Origin: Lentinula raphanica
Lineage: Eukaryota > Basidiomycota > Agaricomycetes > Agaricales > Omphalotaceae
DNA length: 64,000 nucleotides
Reading direction: 5' to 3'
Assembly (NCBI GenBank): GCA_027919835.1
Contig: JANVFP010000009.1
Location: 62,001 to 126,000, forward strand
Shown here: in pieces, positions 32,922 to 43,379 of the stretch
How the letters are laid out: the number at the start of each line of letters is the position of its first letter
Numbering within the stretch: position 1 is the first letter of the stretch
The notes under the pieces: generated by a model
The model's input: only the letters and a program-made list of their open reading frames with translations
Told to the model about the DNA's origin: nothing
Databases searched by the model: none
Translations under genes and position numbers: made by a program

Positions 32922-34275
32922 CTATGTTCTACTATACAATTTAGCCAACTGTATCTCAGCCAACTGCTCTGTCGGCAAACCCAAATCAAGCGCTTTGGTC
33001 AACAACTTCCCCATTTCAGCGTACGATTGTCGCGTCGCCCTCTCTTTCTGAGGGACTACCCTTCCTTCTCCGGACCCCTTCACTTCTAGCATGTCTCGCA
33101 CCAAGACATACCATTCTCTCTTCATTTCAACCACCACGTCTTTCATGTTCTTCAGGAGGTCAACTCCATATAAAACAAAAGGTAAACCACCACCTCGAAA
33201 GGACTTTTTATCCCTGAGCATGTGAGTGACCTGCGTTAGAGACTCTTCCATAGTCTTTTTTGACGTGAATGTCACCGTCCCCATCAACTGTCCACCAAAA
33301 GGTACTCCGACCTTGGCTGACAGCCTTTTGGCCAGGTCTTCGAGCTCTTTGCCATACAAGAGAGTAATTCCACCGTTATCGCGTTTGTAGGCGAATACTT
33401 CACCCAATTTCCCTTGCAACCTTTCTGTGTTCAATATCGGAAGCTTTCCTTCTCGTCGTCTTCTGCTATCCTCGGTCTTGCGAATGAGGGAAAAGTCTAA
33501 TACTACAGGTCCATCGGTATCAGCTTGGGAGGAGTATAAATTTTGTGTCAGGCAAAGAAAGGAACAATGGATTCAGAGTCGTCAACTTACGATCTGGGTG
33601 ACTCGCCGGATCCACTGGTGGAGTCGCGCTCATTGACCCTTGGAAGATGATCAGCAAAAGAGGGAGGGCGAATATAAGCAACTTACATTTCAGACTCGCC
33701 GGAGCCACTGGTGGAGTTGTGCTCATTGACCCTTGAAAGATGATCAGCAAAAGAGGGAGGGCGAATAAGAACGAGTAAACTTACAATTCAAACTCGCGGC
33801 GTAACTTGCCGGAGCCTCTGGCGGAGTCGTGCTCATTGACCCTTGGAAAATGATTAACAAATTAAGGAAGAGGACTCAGGACGAGTAAAAGCAACTCACA
33901 ATTCGGACTCGCCGGAGAATCATGATCTGATGGAATCGGAAACATTGACCCTTGGAAGATGATCAACAAAAGCTGAGCGAGACAGAATAAAAGTAACAAG
34001 CAACTTACAACTTTCCAGATCCAGATCCGCCAGAGTCTCATCACGATCTGGAATCGAGCTCGTTGACCCTTGAAGATAGGATGTTTAACAAAAGAGGGAG
34101 GAGGACAACGAGTAAAAAGGAACTTACAGTTCGGATTGATTGGAGCTGCCAAGACTCCTTTTACGGGCGATGCCTCGAGTCCAAGCTGATTGATAACGGA
34201 TGGGAAGAGTAGGAATGCGAGCCAGTGCAAGCGTAGATGGGAAAAGGTCGGTCGGATGGATCGCAGAGGCTGCAT
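32922..34275 (-). CDS. Secreted protein built from a tandem micro-exon array, family copy 1
   Basis: Predicted product of 336 aa from seven minus-strand exons: 34275-34128, 34068-34009, 33950-33900, 33841-33785, 33731-33687, 33638-33591 and 33523-32922. Exon 1 encodes a signal-anchor-like N-terminus (LHWLAFLLFPSVINQLGLEAS). Exons 2-6 are 60, 51, 57, 45 and 48 bases. All are multiples of three and flanked by phase-1 introns; each begins GGTCAATG or a variant, so most junction codons read TGG (Trp), giving repeats such as WGSMSTTPPVAPASLK. The introns are also near-copies (gtaagtt...ttgctgatcatcttccaag). The last exon encodes PDTDGPVVLD and a conserved domain: GEVFAYKRD-GGITLLYGKELEDLAKR, GGQLMGTVTF, a DLL-KNMKDVVVEM helix and YVLVRDMLEV. 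Relatives lie at 61975-62576 and 63094 to the window end. Domain function unknown; secretion inferred. Confidence 0.7.
33591..34068 (-). repeat. Tandem exon-intron repeat (five units of about 100 bases)
   Basis: Five consecutive exon-intron units in the gene above are direct repeats. Each has a start of the GGTCAATGAGC type, a proline/serine-rich coding part ending near gccggcgagt, then an intron of 47-60 bases with gtaagttg at one end and ttgctgatcatcttccaag at the other. Exon divergence increases from the youngest units (33591-33841) to the oldest (33900-34068). Confidence 0.75.
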
Positions 34276-35165
34276 ACTTGGCGTACAACTTGGAAATCGA
34301 ACAGTATGAGTTGTTGGGACGAAGTTCTTTGTGGTAAGTTATGCGGGGAGAGAGGTTTTGCGTTGACTGGACAATGATATGGACAATGCAAAGGGTAGGA
34401 AACTGAATGAGCATGATATAAACTCCATAAAACGAGTCGTACACACCTTGAAGATGGTTTCGTGAAGTCGAGCAGAAGATTAACGACAGCAAGCAAAGCG
34501 TGACTATTCGCAACTTCGAGATATAGAGATTTGACCAGCAAATCAATTATCACGCTTTTGGGGGCAGTCAATCTTCATAGACAGGAATATCGCCAATTGC
34601 AGCGGTTCACACCATGTATGTAGACGAGCATTTTTGAGTTGTTCGTTCAAGTTGTAGCAAGGCAAAAGAGAATCCGGAGAGAGCGTTGATCAACATGTTA
34701 GAACAAGAACGTGTAACGACGAAGAGTCAAGGATTACATACCAACGAGGAACCACTGGGCTTGAACGGGATAGATGCGATGGGGGCGAAAGCTGAGTTAT
34801 AGATAGACTTATCATATCTGGCAATTGCGTCAAGAATCCTAGAAAACAAAAACCACGCATACCATATGCATATTTTGATGATCAATTCAGCCTCATGTAT
34901 TCATGATATCGCGTATTGCAATCTGCTCTGCTTTGGGAAATCCGAAACATGTAACTCGCGTCGTCGATCTTTAGGAAGCAGGTTGACCGTTGGAGGCTGT
35001 GGGCTGCTGTTGTGCGAGAGAGAGCAGGGAGAGGCAGGGTGCTACTGAGAGCGTATATCGCGCCTGCATTCGACGATATACGTAGGAGCTGGGTAGAGAG
35101 GTGCAGGAATGGCCCATGGGGTAAGCTTTTGAATTTTGAGACGAGAGCTGGTTGCGAAACCCAAA
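34276..35165. other. Intergenic between the micro-exon gene and a COP9 subunit 7 pseudogene
   Basis: Minus-strand open frames (34124-34546 and 34161-34571) overlap exon 1 of the micro-exon gene in other frames and show no recognisable features. A segment near 35010-35060 (GAGAGCGTATATCGCGCCT) resembles the region upstream of the intact subunit 7 gene near 46200, so the duplicated block extends at least that far. Confidence 0.4.
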
Positions 35166-35363
35166 TTGGTGCAAATACTAATCATAGACGCGCAATGGAA
35201 TAGAATCAGATTAAGCGCTGGACCAACGTCTTTGATCTACATACCACATTTTCCAACACCAAACCTCATCGACATCCACCATGGATCTTATCTCAAACTT
35301 TGCTTCTAAACTCGAACCATACCTCAAAGGAAAGAGCATGAAAGGCGCAGCAGCAGCGAAACT
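35166..35363 (+). pseudogene. COP9 signalosome subunit 7 pseudogene, 5' part
   Basis: From about 35166 the promoter of the intact gene at 46669 is duplicated (gcaaat, agacgcgca, taagcgc, caacgtcttt, ttccaacacc, catccaccatgg). From 35281 exon 1 starts: MD-L-SNFASKLEPYL, then GKSMKGAAAAKL. Homology stops after AAACT at 35363, where a 7.5 kb insertion begins. Homology resumes at 42901 with the same AAACT. The gene was therefore interrupted 83 bases into its coding sequence. Confidence 0.8.
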
Positions 35364-35984
35364 TGTTAGATTTCGACCGTGAGCGCGTCGCCTCTTGTTC
35401 CACGTGGTCGTTTGGCGTTCTGGATGTATGCGTCCGAGGGAGCGCGAAGGGAAAAATTGGTCATACCGAGGGTCTGGGATGCCGCAGGCATCCTCAGACC
35501 TGCCGAGGGCTTTCTCAAAGAACGGAAGCAAATATGCCGAGGGCTCTCTACTCAAGATTCCTGTAATTCTCAATAATTTTGCTCATATTATAGCTTTTTT
35601 GGCCTCAAATAGGTACATTACTGTATTGTAGAATGTAATGTATGTATTATTTCAATGTCCCAGCCCTATATTAGTGAAAAATTCAGTGATTCATTGGCAC
35701 TTGAATACAATTTTGGCGCGCGCGTGCGCGCACCCGATGTGACAGATTAGTCACACTTCTCACTATGCATAGTAGACATGCTCTGAAATCAGTAATTTCC
35801 TCAAATAATTGAACATCAGAGTGAAGTTTCAGAGTAGTATTGTAGCCTTCAAGGCTTTTGCTCCCTTAAAAGTAGTTGAACTTCATGAACAAGCAGAAAT
35901 AGTAGGAAATAATGAGTTGGTGAGAGTCTGTGTTGAGCGCCTAACTGCATCATGTGATGTGAAAACTCAAATCGGTCCAAATCT

Positions 35985-36110
35985 AGCCTGGCTAGCCGTA
36001 GTGTTGCCGCAAGGTGAGGTGCCTCCAAAGATAAGATACCTTGAGGACAGATATTTGAAACTCCGCTACCTGAAGGCACCTTGAGGTCGAAATTCTCAAG
36101 GTAACCTTGA
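35985..36110 (+). repeat. Copy 1 of a 120-base transposon-like repeat
   Basis: It begins CTAGC-(n)-TAGTGTTGCCGC, followed by AAGGTGAGGT and a series of CTTGAGG elements, ending near ACCTTGAGG. The same layout recurs at 37033-37135 in the same orientation. TAGTGTTGCC resembles hAT terminal sequences, and the inner GGCACCTTGAGGT is an imperfect inverse of the AAGGTGAGGTGCC start, so this may be a small non-autonomous hAT relative. Inference. Confidence 0.5.
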
Positions 36111-36399
36111 GGTTCATCAGAGCCAGATCAGAAACGGCACTAGGCCACATTGCCATGCCGAAATTTTTGCCCAACGTTGTCTTCATTCCACCATCTTCCA
36201 CTCTCTATCTTCTTCCACTCTCTCCTCGAATCCCCAACTCTTTGTCATTGTGTAGGCGCACAAGCGGACTGTCAAATCACGTTGATGCGGTGGGGCTCTC
36301 AGGGTTTAGGTAGCAACAATTGAATCTCTTATCTCAAATATTGCTGGAATTTGTGTGAGCGTGAGTTGAACTTGCTACATAGCAGTGAGCACATTCTCT

Positions 36400-37083
36400 A
36401 TGTTTCCACCTCTGGGACCTGCACAGAGTCCCAAAACTCAGAATATACACACTGGTCCACCTCCACCGCATATTCATAGGCCTCAAACCTTCTACAGTCA
36501 CGGTTCTGACACATACACATACCCTCCCCCAACTCCAAGTGCAGTTCCTCTGCATGTTCACCCAATTGGCGCACCAACACCATCTTCATCTTCTCATGTT
36601 ACTTCGGACAGGCTATTCCAACCACTTCCTTGGTACCCGGACCCACATCAGCTGTCACCACCACAACCACAACCAGCATCATCTTCTGCCCCGCGTGTAG
36701 AGTCTACCTTATCAGAACTGCTCTCAGAACCTGAACAGGTTCCCAATACCCGGAAGAGGCGAATACGAAAACCAGGAAACCGTGGTGGCAGTGGCCGGCG
36801 TCAATGGACAGCAGCCGCTTCTACTACGAATGGAAATTCTTCAAAGTTGAATCCTTCTGAGGCCCCGTCTATCATGCCAACAGCAACTGCACGAGCGTGC
36901 TATTGCATCAAATTCTCACAGGCCGGCATCAAGCGGCAGTGTCAAAATATTTCAAATATGTCGAACACGGGGATCTCAGGAGCCCTTGGTACCAGGCATT
37001 ATTCAAGAATGACTTTTCTTCTTGAACTATTGCGGCTAGCTAGTGTTGCCGCCAAGGTGAGGTCAAGGAATCTTGAGGAGTAG
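36400..37083 (+). CDS. Proline-rich hypothetical ORF inside the insertion
   Basis: Open frame of 227 codons starting at ATG 36400. The N-terminal 110 residues are Pro/Ser/His-rich (PPPPHIHRP, HPIGAPTPSSSS, PPQPQPASSSAP), followed by TLSELLSEPEQ and a basic stretch RKRRIRKPGNRGG. The last 60 codons run into the 120-base repeat at 37033 and are probably not coding. It may be an accessory or N-terminal exon of a transposon gene. No homologous domain is recognised. Confidence 0.3.
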   Translation: MFPPLGPAQSPKTQNIHTGPPPPHIHRPQTFYSHGSDTYTYPPPTPSAVPLHVHPIGAPTPSSSSHVTSDRLFQPLPWYPDPHQLSPPQPQPASSSAPRVESTLSELLSEPEQVPNTRKRRIRKPGNRGGSGRRQWTAAASTTNGNSSKLNPSEAPSIMPTATARACYCIKFSQAGIKRQCQNISNMSNTGISGALGTRHYSRMTFLLELLRLASVAAKVRSRNLEE

Positions 37084-37135
37084 GCTGACGAAGCTCAAGG
37101 CACCTCAAGGTCATTTCCTTAAGGGCATCCTCGAG
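37033..37135 (+). repeat. Copy 2 of a 120-base transposon-like repeat
   Basis: GCTAGCTAGTGTTGCCGCC is followed by AAGGTGAGGTCAAGG, CTTGAGGAGTAGG and CTCAAGGCACCTCAAGG. It matches the repeat at 35985-36110 in order and orientation. The pair brackets the proline-rich ORF. Confidence 0.5.
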
Positions 37136-37279
37136 GTAGAATTATTATAAATCATTTCTCATTGAGTATGCCGCACACTGCCGCACGCTGCGACACAGAA
37201 AAAGCAAACTTCGTTTAGATTATAGACTCTACATGTAATGATGAATTTATGATTGTACATGCTTGCTCGAATGAACTAT

Positions 37280-40200
37280 TCAGCTATTGTTATTGTAGGA
37301 CAACTCTATGAGTTTAAGCAGTTCGAGTGTCTGACCGGAAGCAATCATCGCGCGAAATGCTGAAGGCTCGATGTCGAGTGTTGTCCCTCTATCCTCTTCG
37401 TCAATACGTACAATCCAGGAACTAGAAAAATCAAGCCGATCCGAATGATAAAGATATTTCAAGACCTGAAGAACTTCCATCATTTGCAAGGATAAGTTTG
37501 AACGACGCAACGTATCAGTTTCCTTGCCCGAAGAGAATGCTCGTTCACAAGGAACAGCTGAAGCTTGTACTGGCAATACGTCAAGTGCAATCCAGTATAA
37601 AGATGGAAACTTGTGTTGATTCTACAGTGAATGTTGAGTAAACATACAATATACACAAGCCGGTTTGCCTACCAGGTCCCAAAATCGGACGATGTCGAAG
37701 TCACCAAGCTCAGTCTCGGTGAGAATACCAGCGTCGATCCACCTGATAAGTTCTTCCTGAACGATATCTTCCGGAGATGGTGTATTGGGATCAGCAGACC
37801 CCTGCGAAGAAGAAGTTGAGGTTATCGAAGAAAGGCTGGCAGATTTCTCAAGCGAGTTCTTCATTCGTTGCATTGCAAGTAATCCCGCTCCTTGGGCACG
37901 AGCAGCCGAAGATGCGGCACTTGAGACTGGCCGTCGAGTGGCAGTTATTGGAGAGGCCAAACCTGGAGCTGGTGTGGTACTGTGGTATTCAAGCATCTGT
38001 ATCCTCAAGCGTTTGGTCCATAAACAATTGTCATAGGCCATATGTACTCACAGCATCTTTAAGCCACTGTCGGGCTTGGTCTGCATCACTTCGTGTCCAA
38101 TTCTCATTGATCCAGTTGAGTTTTGTTGTTGGATTGACGGCTAGCAATATTTTGAGGATCAGACAGGACTATGAAGAAAGGTTAGATGTCTCACCCATTG
38201 CAAGTGCGTAGATTCGAGTAGCCCTTGCTTTATCTATGTATTCATGAAGCTTCCGAAGTGAAACTTTGATGATGTGGGCTAAATTTGGAAGCATAGTCTT
38301 CATAAGTCCAAGCATTTCCACAAGACCTTCATAGAGTGGGAGGACAATGGACAGGGTTGGGGTTTTCTCTGCAGAGGCAAGTTCTTGCATACGATGGAAC
38401 AAAAAGAGATACTCTCTGATATCATCGAGGACTTGAAGATCCACATGATTGAACAGTGCTGTATCCAAAAGTTTGGGATTATTCGCAATGAATCGTTCAA
38501 TAGCCTGCAGTATTAATTAGTAAGATATTACTCGAAGTATTTCTACTTACTGGATAGAGTTCGAGGAAACGGTCAACCATGAAGAAGGTGGATGACCAAC
38601 GAGTATCTACATCCCGCAGCAGGACAACGACACGTTTGAGAAGATGCTTGTCATCATCATCATCACCATTATGAGCAGTGTCCTCCGAATCAGATGGCAT
38701 GTCTTGATTTTTCTTTCGAAGCTCCTCGCGCATGGATAATACTGTGTCCCAAAAGTCATCACGACGATTACCAGATGCCCGGCATAGTGCGATTATCTGT
38801 CGCACTCTCGAGATGAGGTCACTTTCGAGTGACCTCCGATAGTCTTCAGCGTGGATAAGATTGTCGTTATCCAGGTCAAACCATGCATCAGTGATTTCAC
38901 CACCAGATACACCGTCCTCGTCAGCTTCTCCATCTTTGAGGGGCGGAAGTGAAGTGATGAACGCAAGTCCTGCCTTGACAGCGATATTGATAACATGTGG
39001 GAAGCATCTGAGTATATGGTTGAGCCGCGAGAATTCATAAAATACAAGAGTGAAAAGCTTACCGAACACGGTTCCCATCCTTATGAAAAGGGACGTCGCG
39101 GAGAGTGAGTTCAACTTGCAGTGAAGACATCATGGTGTTATTATTTGATGCATTGTCTAGTGTGATTTGACCAATCTATACAGATTTCAGTAAGATGAAG
39201 CACAAGATAGGACAAAGATATACTCGGTCGGATATCCCAAACTCATCCAATATGCTCAAGAAGCTTTTTGCCATATTCGGCCCATCGTGGCTACCTCGGA
39301 CGTGACGGAAAGCAATGAGTCGAGATTTCATCACGAGGTGACCAGCGGTATCTTTTATCATATAGTGAGCAGTAATGGCCATGAATCCCTTGAGTACACC
39401 ATTGGTCCACATATCTGAGGTGAATGATATGCGGCCCAATGAAGCCTTGTTACTTGATTAGAGAATATTTTCCATCAGTCATACTGGGACTCACCTTCAT
39501 TTCTTGAGCCATGTCATGCCAATGTGTCCCGTACTGCTTCAGTACGAGTTCAGTTACCTTTGTGCGATGCGGAATGTCTCTATCTTGAAGGTCATGACTG
39601 ATATAAAGCAAGAGGTCACGTAGCTCGGGACAGTCAACAACGTTCATTGACTGCATTTACAGTTAACATTGTATTCTGCATGACAAACAAACAATGTACT
39701 TGATTGTCCACGGCAATCCAACGAACGAGTTTCTCCTGAAACTAGTCCAATGAGAACAATTCCTTCCGTTGGGAAGAGCTTTGATTGCGAGGATGTGAGC
39801 CAATCGTATCATAACCTTTGAGCTCTTCCTTTAATACTGTTTCACGGTACAGCTCCCAGTGCTCTGTCTGGAGGTGATCGCGGATTCCTTCTGTCTGACC
39901 GTCCGTATTCTTCCAAGCGTGCCATTTACCAGCGCCACTACACATCTTCAGATTAGCTATGTAGGTCATTGATGTAGTGGAAGCGCATCACTTACATGCA
40001 GAATCGGCACGATATATATGGCACAACGGTTTTATTGGGCTGTTTCTTATCCAATTCGTGAAAAGGTAGAGGGTCCGGCGGCCGATCTCTTGACCCGCAT
40101 GGACACACGTTGTACCAGACATCCGAGGCTACATGAGTTGAGCCACGGCCTACTCCTTTAACCCTTCCACGAAAAATCCTCGAACTGAGTGCAGGATTCG

Positions 40201-40411
40201 TGCTCGGGGAAGGTGATCTCTCAGTGTGACTGGATATTGCACCCACTCCACATACATCGTCTTCACACAGTTTCCTGTATTCTTTAAGCTTGATGTAAGA
40301 GAAGAAATTGGCAAAAAGACTCAGAGTCAGTATGAGAGTCATATCAGTTACGTGAGATTGATCGACCGGCAGCACCTGGCATTGCGTCGGAGTTTCAAAC
40401 ATGTCGAGCAC
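37280..40411 (-). mobile_element. hAT transposase gene (BED finger, RNase H-like core, hAT dimerisation domain)
   Basis: A multi-exon minus-strand gene can be followed from about 40411 to 37280. Landmarks in order: a BED-type zinc finger, with YISCRFC spliced to IGAGKWHAWKNT and then DHLQTEHW (C-x2-C...H-x4-H); KVTELVLKQYGTHW; the core block GRISFTSDMWTNGV with MAITAHYM; LDNASNNN at about 39115-39150; LNHILRCFPHVINIAVK; VVLLRDVDTRWSSTFFMVDR; LEYHSTTPAPG; and the C-terminal dimerisation block LPVQASAVPCERAFSSGK with RRSNLSLQMMEVLQVLKYL. These are hallmark blocks of fungal hAT transposases. The terminal inverted repeats were not identified. Frames are open between putative 50-70 base introns, so the gene may be intact or only slightly damaged. 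Confidence 0.8.
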
Positions 40412-40506
40412 GATGGCCTTACGAGCCCTGGGTTCCAGGCTAGTCCAAATCGCTCTGACCGGAATTAATCGGTCAAAAAGGTCGGGCGTGGGGACTGGAA
40501 AACATT

Positions 40507-42130
40507 ATGCTTCCGTCCGATGGACAGCCTACTGAGGGCGTTTCATCGAGGCATGACCCAGATGATCTTGACCTCCTTGGTATCATTGTCTCTCACCTTG
40601 AGCATGCCGATGACATGGTCTTGCTCTCTCACACCGGTCATGGTATGCAACAGCACCTCAACACCTTCTCCACTTACTGCACCTCAAGCCACTTGACAGT
40701 TAGTGCAGGCAAGTCTTGGGTTATGCTCTTTGGCTCACTGAACGGCCCCCGCCCTACCTTGTCTCTGGGAGGCGTTGACTTATCATACCTCGACATATCT
40801 CGTTATGTTGGTGTTCACTTCCAGTCATCCTCTCGACATCTCTTCAGTCCCCACTACATCAAGAAACGTGATGCTGCTTTGACTGCCTCTCGGGGAATCG
40901 CAGCATGTGACCTCATCGTTGGCTTCCGACGCTTAGACCCTGCTATCACCAAGCTACTCTACTCCTCCCTGGTGGACTGTCACTTGACACATGGATGCGA
41001 AGTGATTATTGACACCAACAAGTCTTCACTTTCCCTCCTTGAGGATGCACAGCACCTTATCCTCCGCCGTCTTCTGGGGCTCTCTCGCAACTCGATCCTT
41101 GCTCCCCTCTTTACAGAAACTGGCATTATGCCCATCCGTCCTCGCCGTGTCATTCTGGCATTACGGTATCTGGCATACATCTTGGATCTGTCTCATGACC
41201 ATTACGCTTACTTGGCCCTATTGGAAAGTAGTCGCTTAAGAGAGGCTGGTGAACGATCATGGCTCAGTGATCTAGACTGGGCGATTCAGAATCTCCCGGG
41301 TTCCTCATCATCTCTCCCTTCCTTGGATGCACTCTCCACCCAATCTATCACGGCCCTATCTAAAGCAGTGACTGATAGCACCATGTCTTCCCTCCAACTC
41401 TTTATTGATCAAAGTCCTCGCTTAGCCCTCTTGCAAAATCGTCAGGAACCCCACAAGGATGGCACCAAGTCTCGACCGGTGTGCTCCCTCCGCCACTACC
41501 TCACTCTGGTCCGCTCCCCTGACCATCGAGTTACCCTGACTAAGTTACTATGTGGTGATCTTACCCCGGTTACATTTCATGCTTCGCCTGCATCTGCTCC
41601 TCCCCTTCCCGTTTGTGACCACCAAACCAAGGGCTGTCGTGCATGTCATCTACCTCACCAACCGGAGTCACCACAGCATGTCCTTCTCCAGTGTCAGTTC
41701 ATCCCAGAACTGGTGGACCTTCGCAACGGCTTTCTGACTCGGATGTCTCTTCATTTCCCACTGCCTCATTCCCTCCGATTTGATCATGCATCGGCGACTC
41801 ACTATCTCAAGTTATTTGTGTTCAATTGGGATTCTGTCGTGGAAACAGCTAAGTTTATTCATGAAGGGATATCTCTATGGAGAAGTTACTTGAAAGATGA
41901 TAGGGCTACTACTACTGATGATGAGGATGAGGAGGTTTAGTTTGATACTGACCCTACTTACTACTAATACTACTGGTACTCTCTGTATCCCCCCTCCGCT
42001 TTCATCCCCCCTGCAGTCTACCTTCCTCTTTGCGGGTTGAGATCGCTGCAGACGGGGTTGTTAGTGCCGGCTGTTCCTAGTTGGGACCCCACCTTATGTG
42101 GAGCCGTGTATAATTCATTCATTCATTCAT
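40507..42130 (+). mobile_element. 5'-truncated LINE (non-LTR retrotransposon), 3' part with ATTC tail
   Basis: One open frame (40507-41940, 477 codons) starts just upstream of SHLEHADDMVLLS, the equivalent of the reverse transcriptase catalytic Y/F-ADD block. It continues through the thumb-like region and a C-terminal zinc-knuckle-like CRACHLPHQPESPQHVLLQC. The upstream endonuclease and RT fingers are missing. The 3' UTR (41941-42105) ends in (ATTC)n at about 42113-42132, a simple-repeat tail typical of some fungal LINEs. 5' truncation plus a 3' tail is the usual product of aborted target-primed reverse transcription. It sits directly beside the hAT gene in opposite orientation. The remaining ORF is open but cannot make an active polymerase alone. 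Confidence 0.75.
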
Positions 42131-42220
42131 TCGAAAGGTTTGGGATTGGCAGCCGGACTTGAGTCATACGATAGTGAAAATTTCTCTTATGTATTTAAAC
42201 TTTACAGAATGGTCGACGTC

Positions 42221-42881
42221 CCTCAGAATTCATCCACATTCTGAGGGTACGTCTCTTACTTATCTTCATATATATATATACTTATTTTTTTTTTTTTTTT
42301 AACTCTTTGTATAACCGCTAGCAAGTAAATCTAAGTACTAAGGCGCGGGGAGGCGCGAAGCGCCTCCTTTCTGCTCTGTCTGGTAGGCCATGGTAGTGTC
42401 TATGTAATGTGTGTAGCTAAATGTCGTCTCGGAGGGTTAATGGGAGTGTTGATGGAAGATAACTGCGCTCGGCCTTAGGCCTTTGAAAATAAGAAGGAAA
42501 GTCTACGCTATGCATTGCACACTCTGTCCCTGTGATTGAGGGTGAGCATCAGGGCAAAACCAAGTTCCCTTTCCGGGCGTATCCGCTCCGTGGCCATCTG
42601 GCTCTTGCTGAACTTGGGCGGTGTCCCCGGTGTTCCTCTTCACCGGTGACACCAAATCCCACGCAACTGGGTTGTGAATCCAGCGCACCAATGCCCGGGA
42701 TTTCGTGTGCATGCTTTGTAAGTATGAAATTGGCTTTGTGGTTAGTTTGGTTCGGGTTCCTCATTCACCCTCGTTATATATATACTTACTCTACCTATAG
42801 TTTCCGTGTACTCACATAGGCTATAGGTAACAGAGAATTCATCCACATTCTGAGGTTTCCGTGTACTCACATAGGCTATAG
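42221..42881. repeat. Nested direct and inverted short repeats at the insertion's right end
   Basis: An imperfect palindrome CCTCAGAAT...ATTCTGAGG lies at 42221-42246, and most of it recurs at 42831-42855. The 26-base element TTTCCGTGTACTCACATAGG(ctatag) occurs at 42801-42826 and again at 42856-42881. Between them are a T-rich tract (42285-42300) and a GC-rich hairpin (GGAGGCGCGAAGCGCCTCC, about 42349-42367). This looks like remnants of small nested elements. Confidence 0.55.
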
Positions 42882-42900
42882 ATTGTGCGAATCTTTAACA

Positions 42901-43270
42901 AAACTCATCCAAGACACCATATTCATCTTTCCTGGACTGCTCGAGGAGTCACTTCTAGACATTCGTAACGTCAGATCTCTCTAAGTTATTCTGAACTATG
43001 TCGGATATCTAGCTGGAGAAAAATAAAAGATATCGCAAACCCTACTATTTTTTTCCAGTAATATGCATACAAAATCTATCAGTTTTAACTTTTTGATATG
43101 ACATATCTTCTCTCCCTTTCTTGATTTGAGATCAAGTACCTCCTTTCAATCTAACTCAAACGACCAGACTGAAGCACCTCTCTATATTGTCCAAGGCTAT
43201 CAGGAGCCATGTGAGTACCTTACTATCGCATGTCGTCCCCAGTGAGCGTTTCCTAAGTTAATGCGAGTAT
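42901..43270 (+). pseudogene. COP9 signalosome subunit 7 pseudogene, 3' part
   Basis: Homology to the intact gene resumes at AAACTCATCCAAGAC and continues degraded through the end of exon 1 (ATTCGTAACGTCAG), exon 2 (TAGCTGGAGAA), exon 3 (CTCAAACGACCAGACTGAAGCA, then TGTC-AGGCTATC) and part of intron 3 (GAGCGTTTCCTAA, about 43250). Frameshifts and stops are present. Homology ends near 43270, before exon 4. Together with 35166-35363 this forms a third, dead copy of the gene. Confidence 0.75.
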
Positions 43271-43379
43271 GCCGGTCGTTCAAGGTTATGCTTAGCAGTG
43301 AACACGGTTCCCTTCCCTCCCGACTCGAGTTGGTGAAAGAGATAACAGAAAGTCATCGAGCGACGAGCGCGAGCATCCA

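Larger units (their letters stand above)
35364..42900. mobile_element. 7.5 kb composite insertion inside the subunit 7 pseudogene
   Basis: The insertion is bounded by TGTTAG at 35364 and TTAACA ending at 42900. It is flanked by a direct AAACT duplication (35359-35363 and 42901-42905). TG...CA ends with a 5-base target duplication suit retroelement-type integration, while TGTTA/TAACA could also be read as very short terminal inverted repeats. I see no long terminal repeats at the two ends. Inside are a GC-rich G/C alternation near 35716, two copies of a 120-base repeat, a proline-rich ORF, a hAT transposase gene and a 5'-truncated LINE. The block is therefore a nest of several elements and not one simple transposon. 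Confidence 0.65.

Noticed and set aside
34124..34571. Two overlapping minus-strand open frames of about 140 codons
   Set aside because: They overlap exon 1 of the micro-exon gene in other frames; only the frame of ATG 34275 splices in phase with all later exons.
42660..42700. GGGTTGTGAATCC resembling a tRNA B box
   Set aside because: No A box or cloverleaf stems at the right distance; not a tRNA or a clear SINE.
35364..42900. Insertion as a complete LTR retrotransposon
   Set aside because: The TG...CA ends and 5-base duplication fit, but no similarity is seen between the first and last several hundred bases and no gag-pol or integrase is present.
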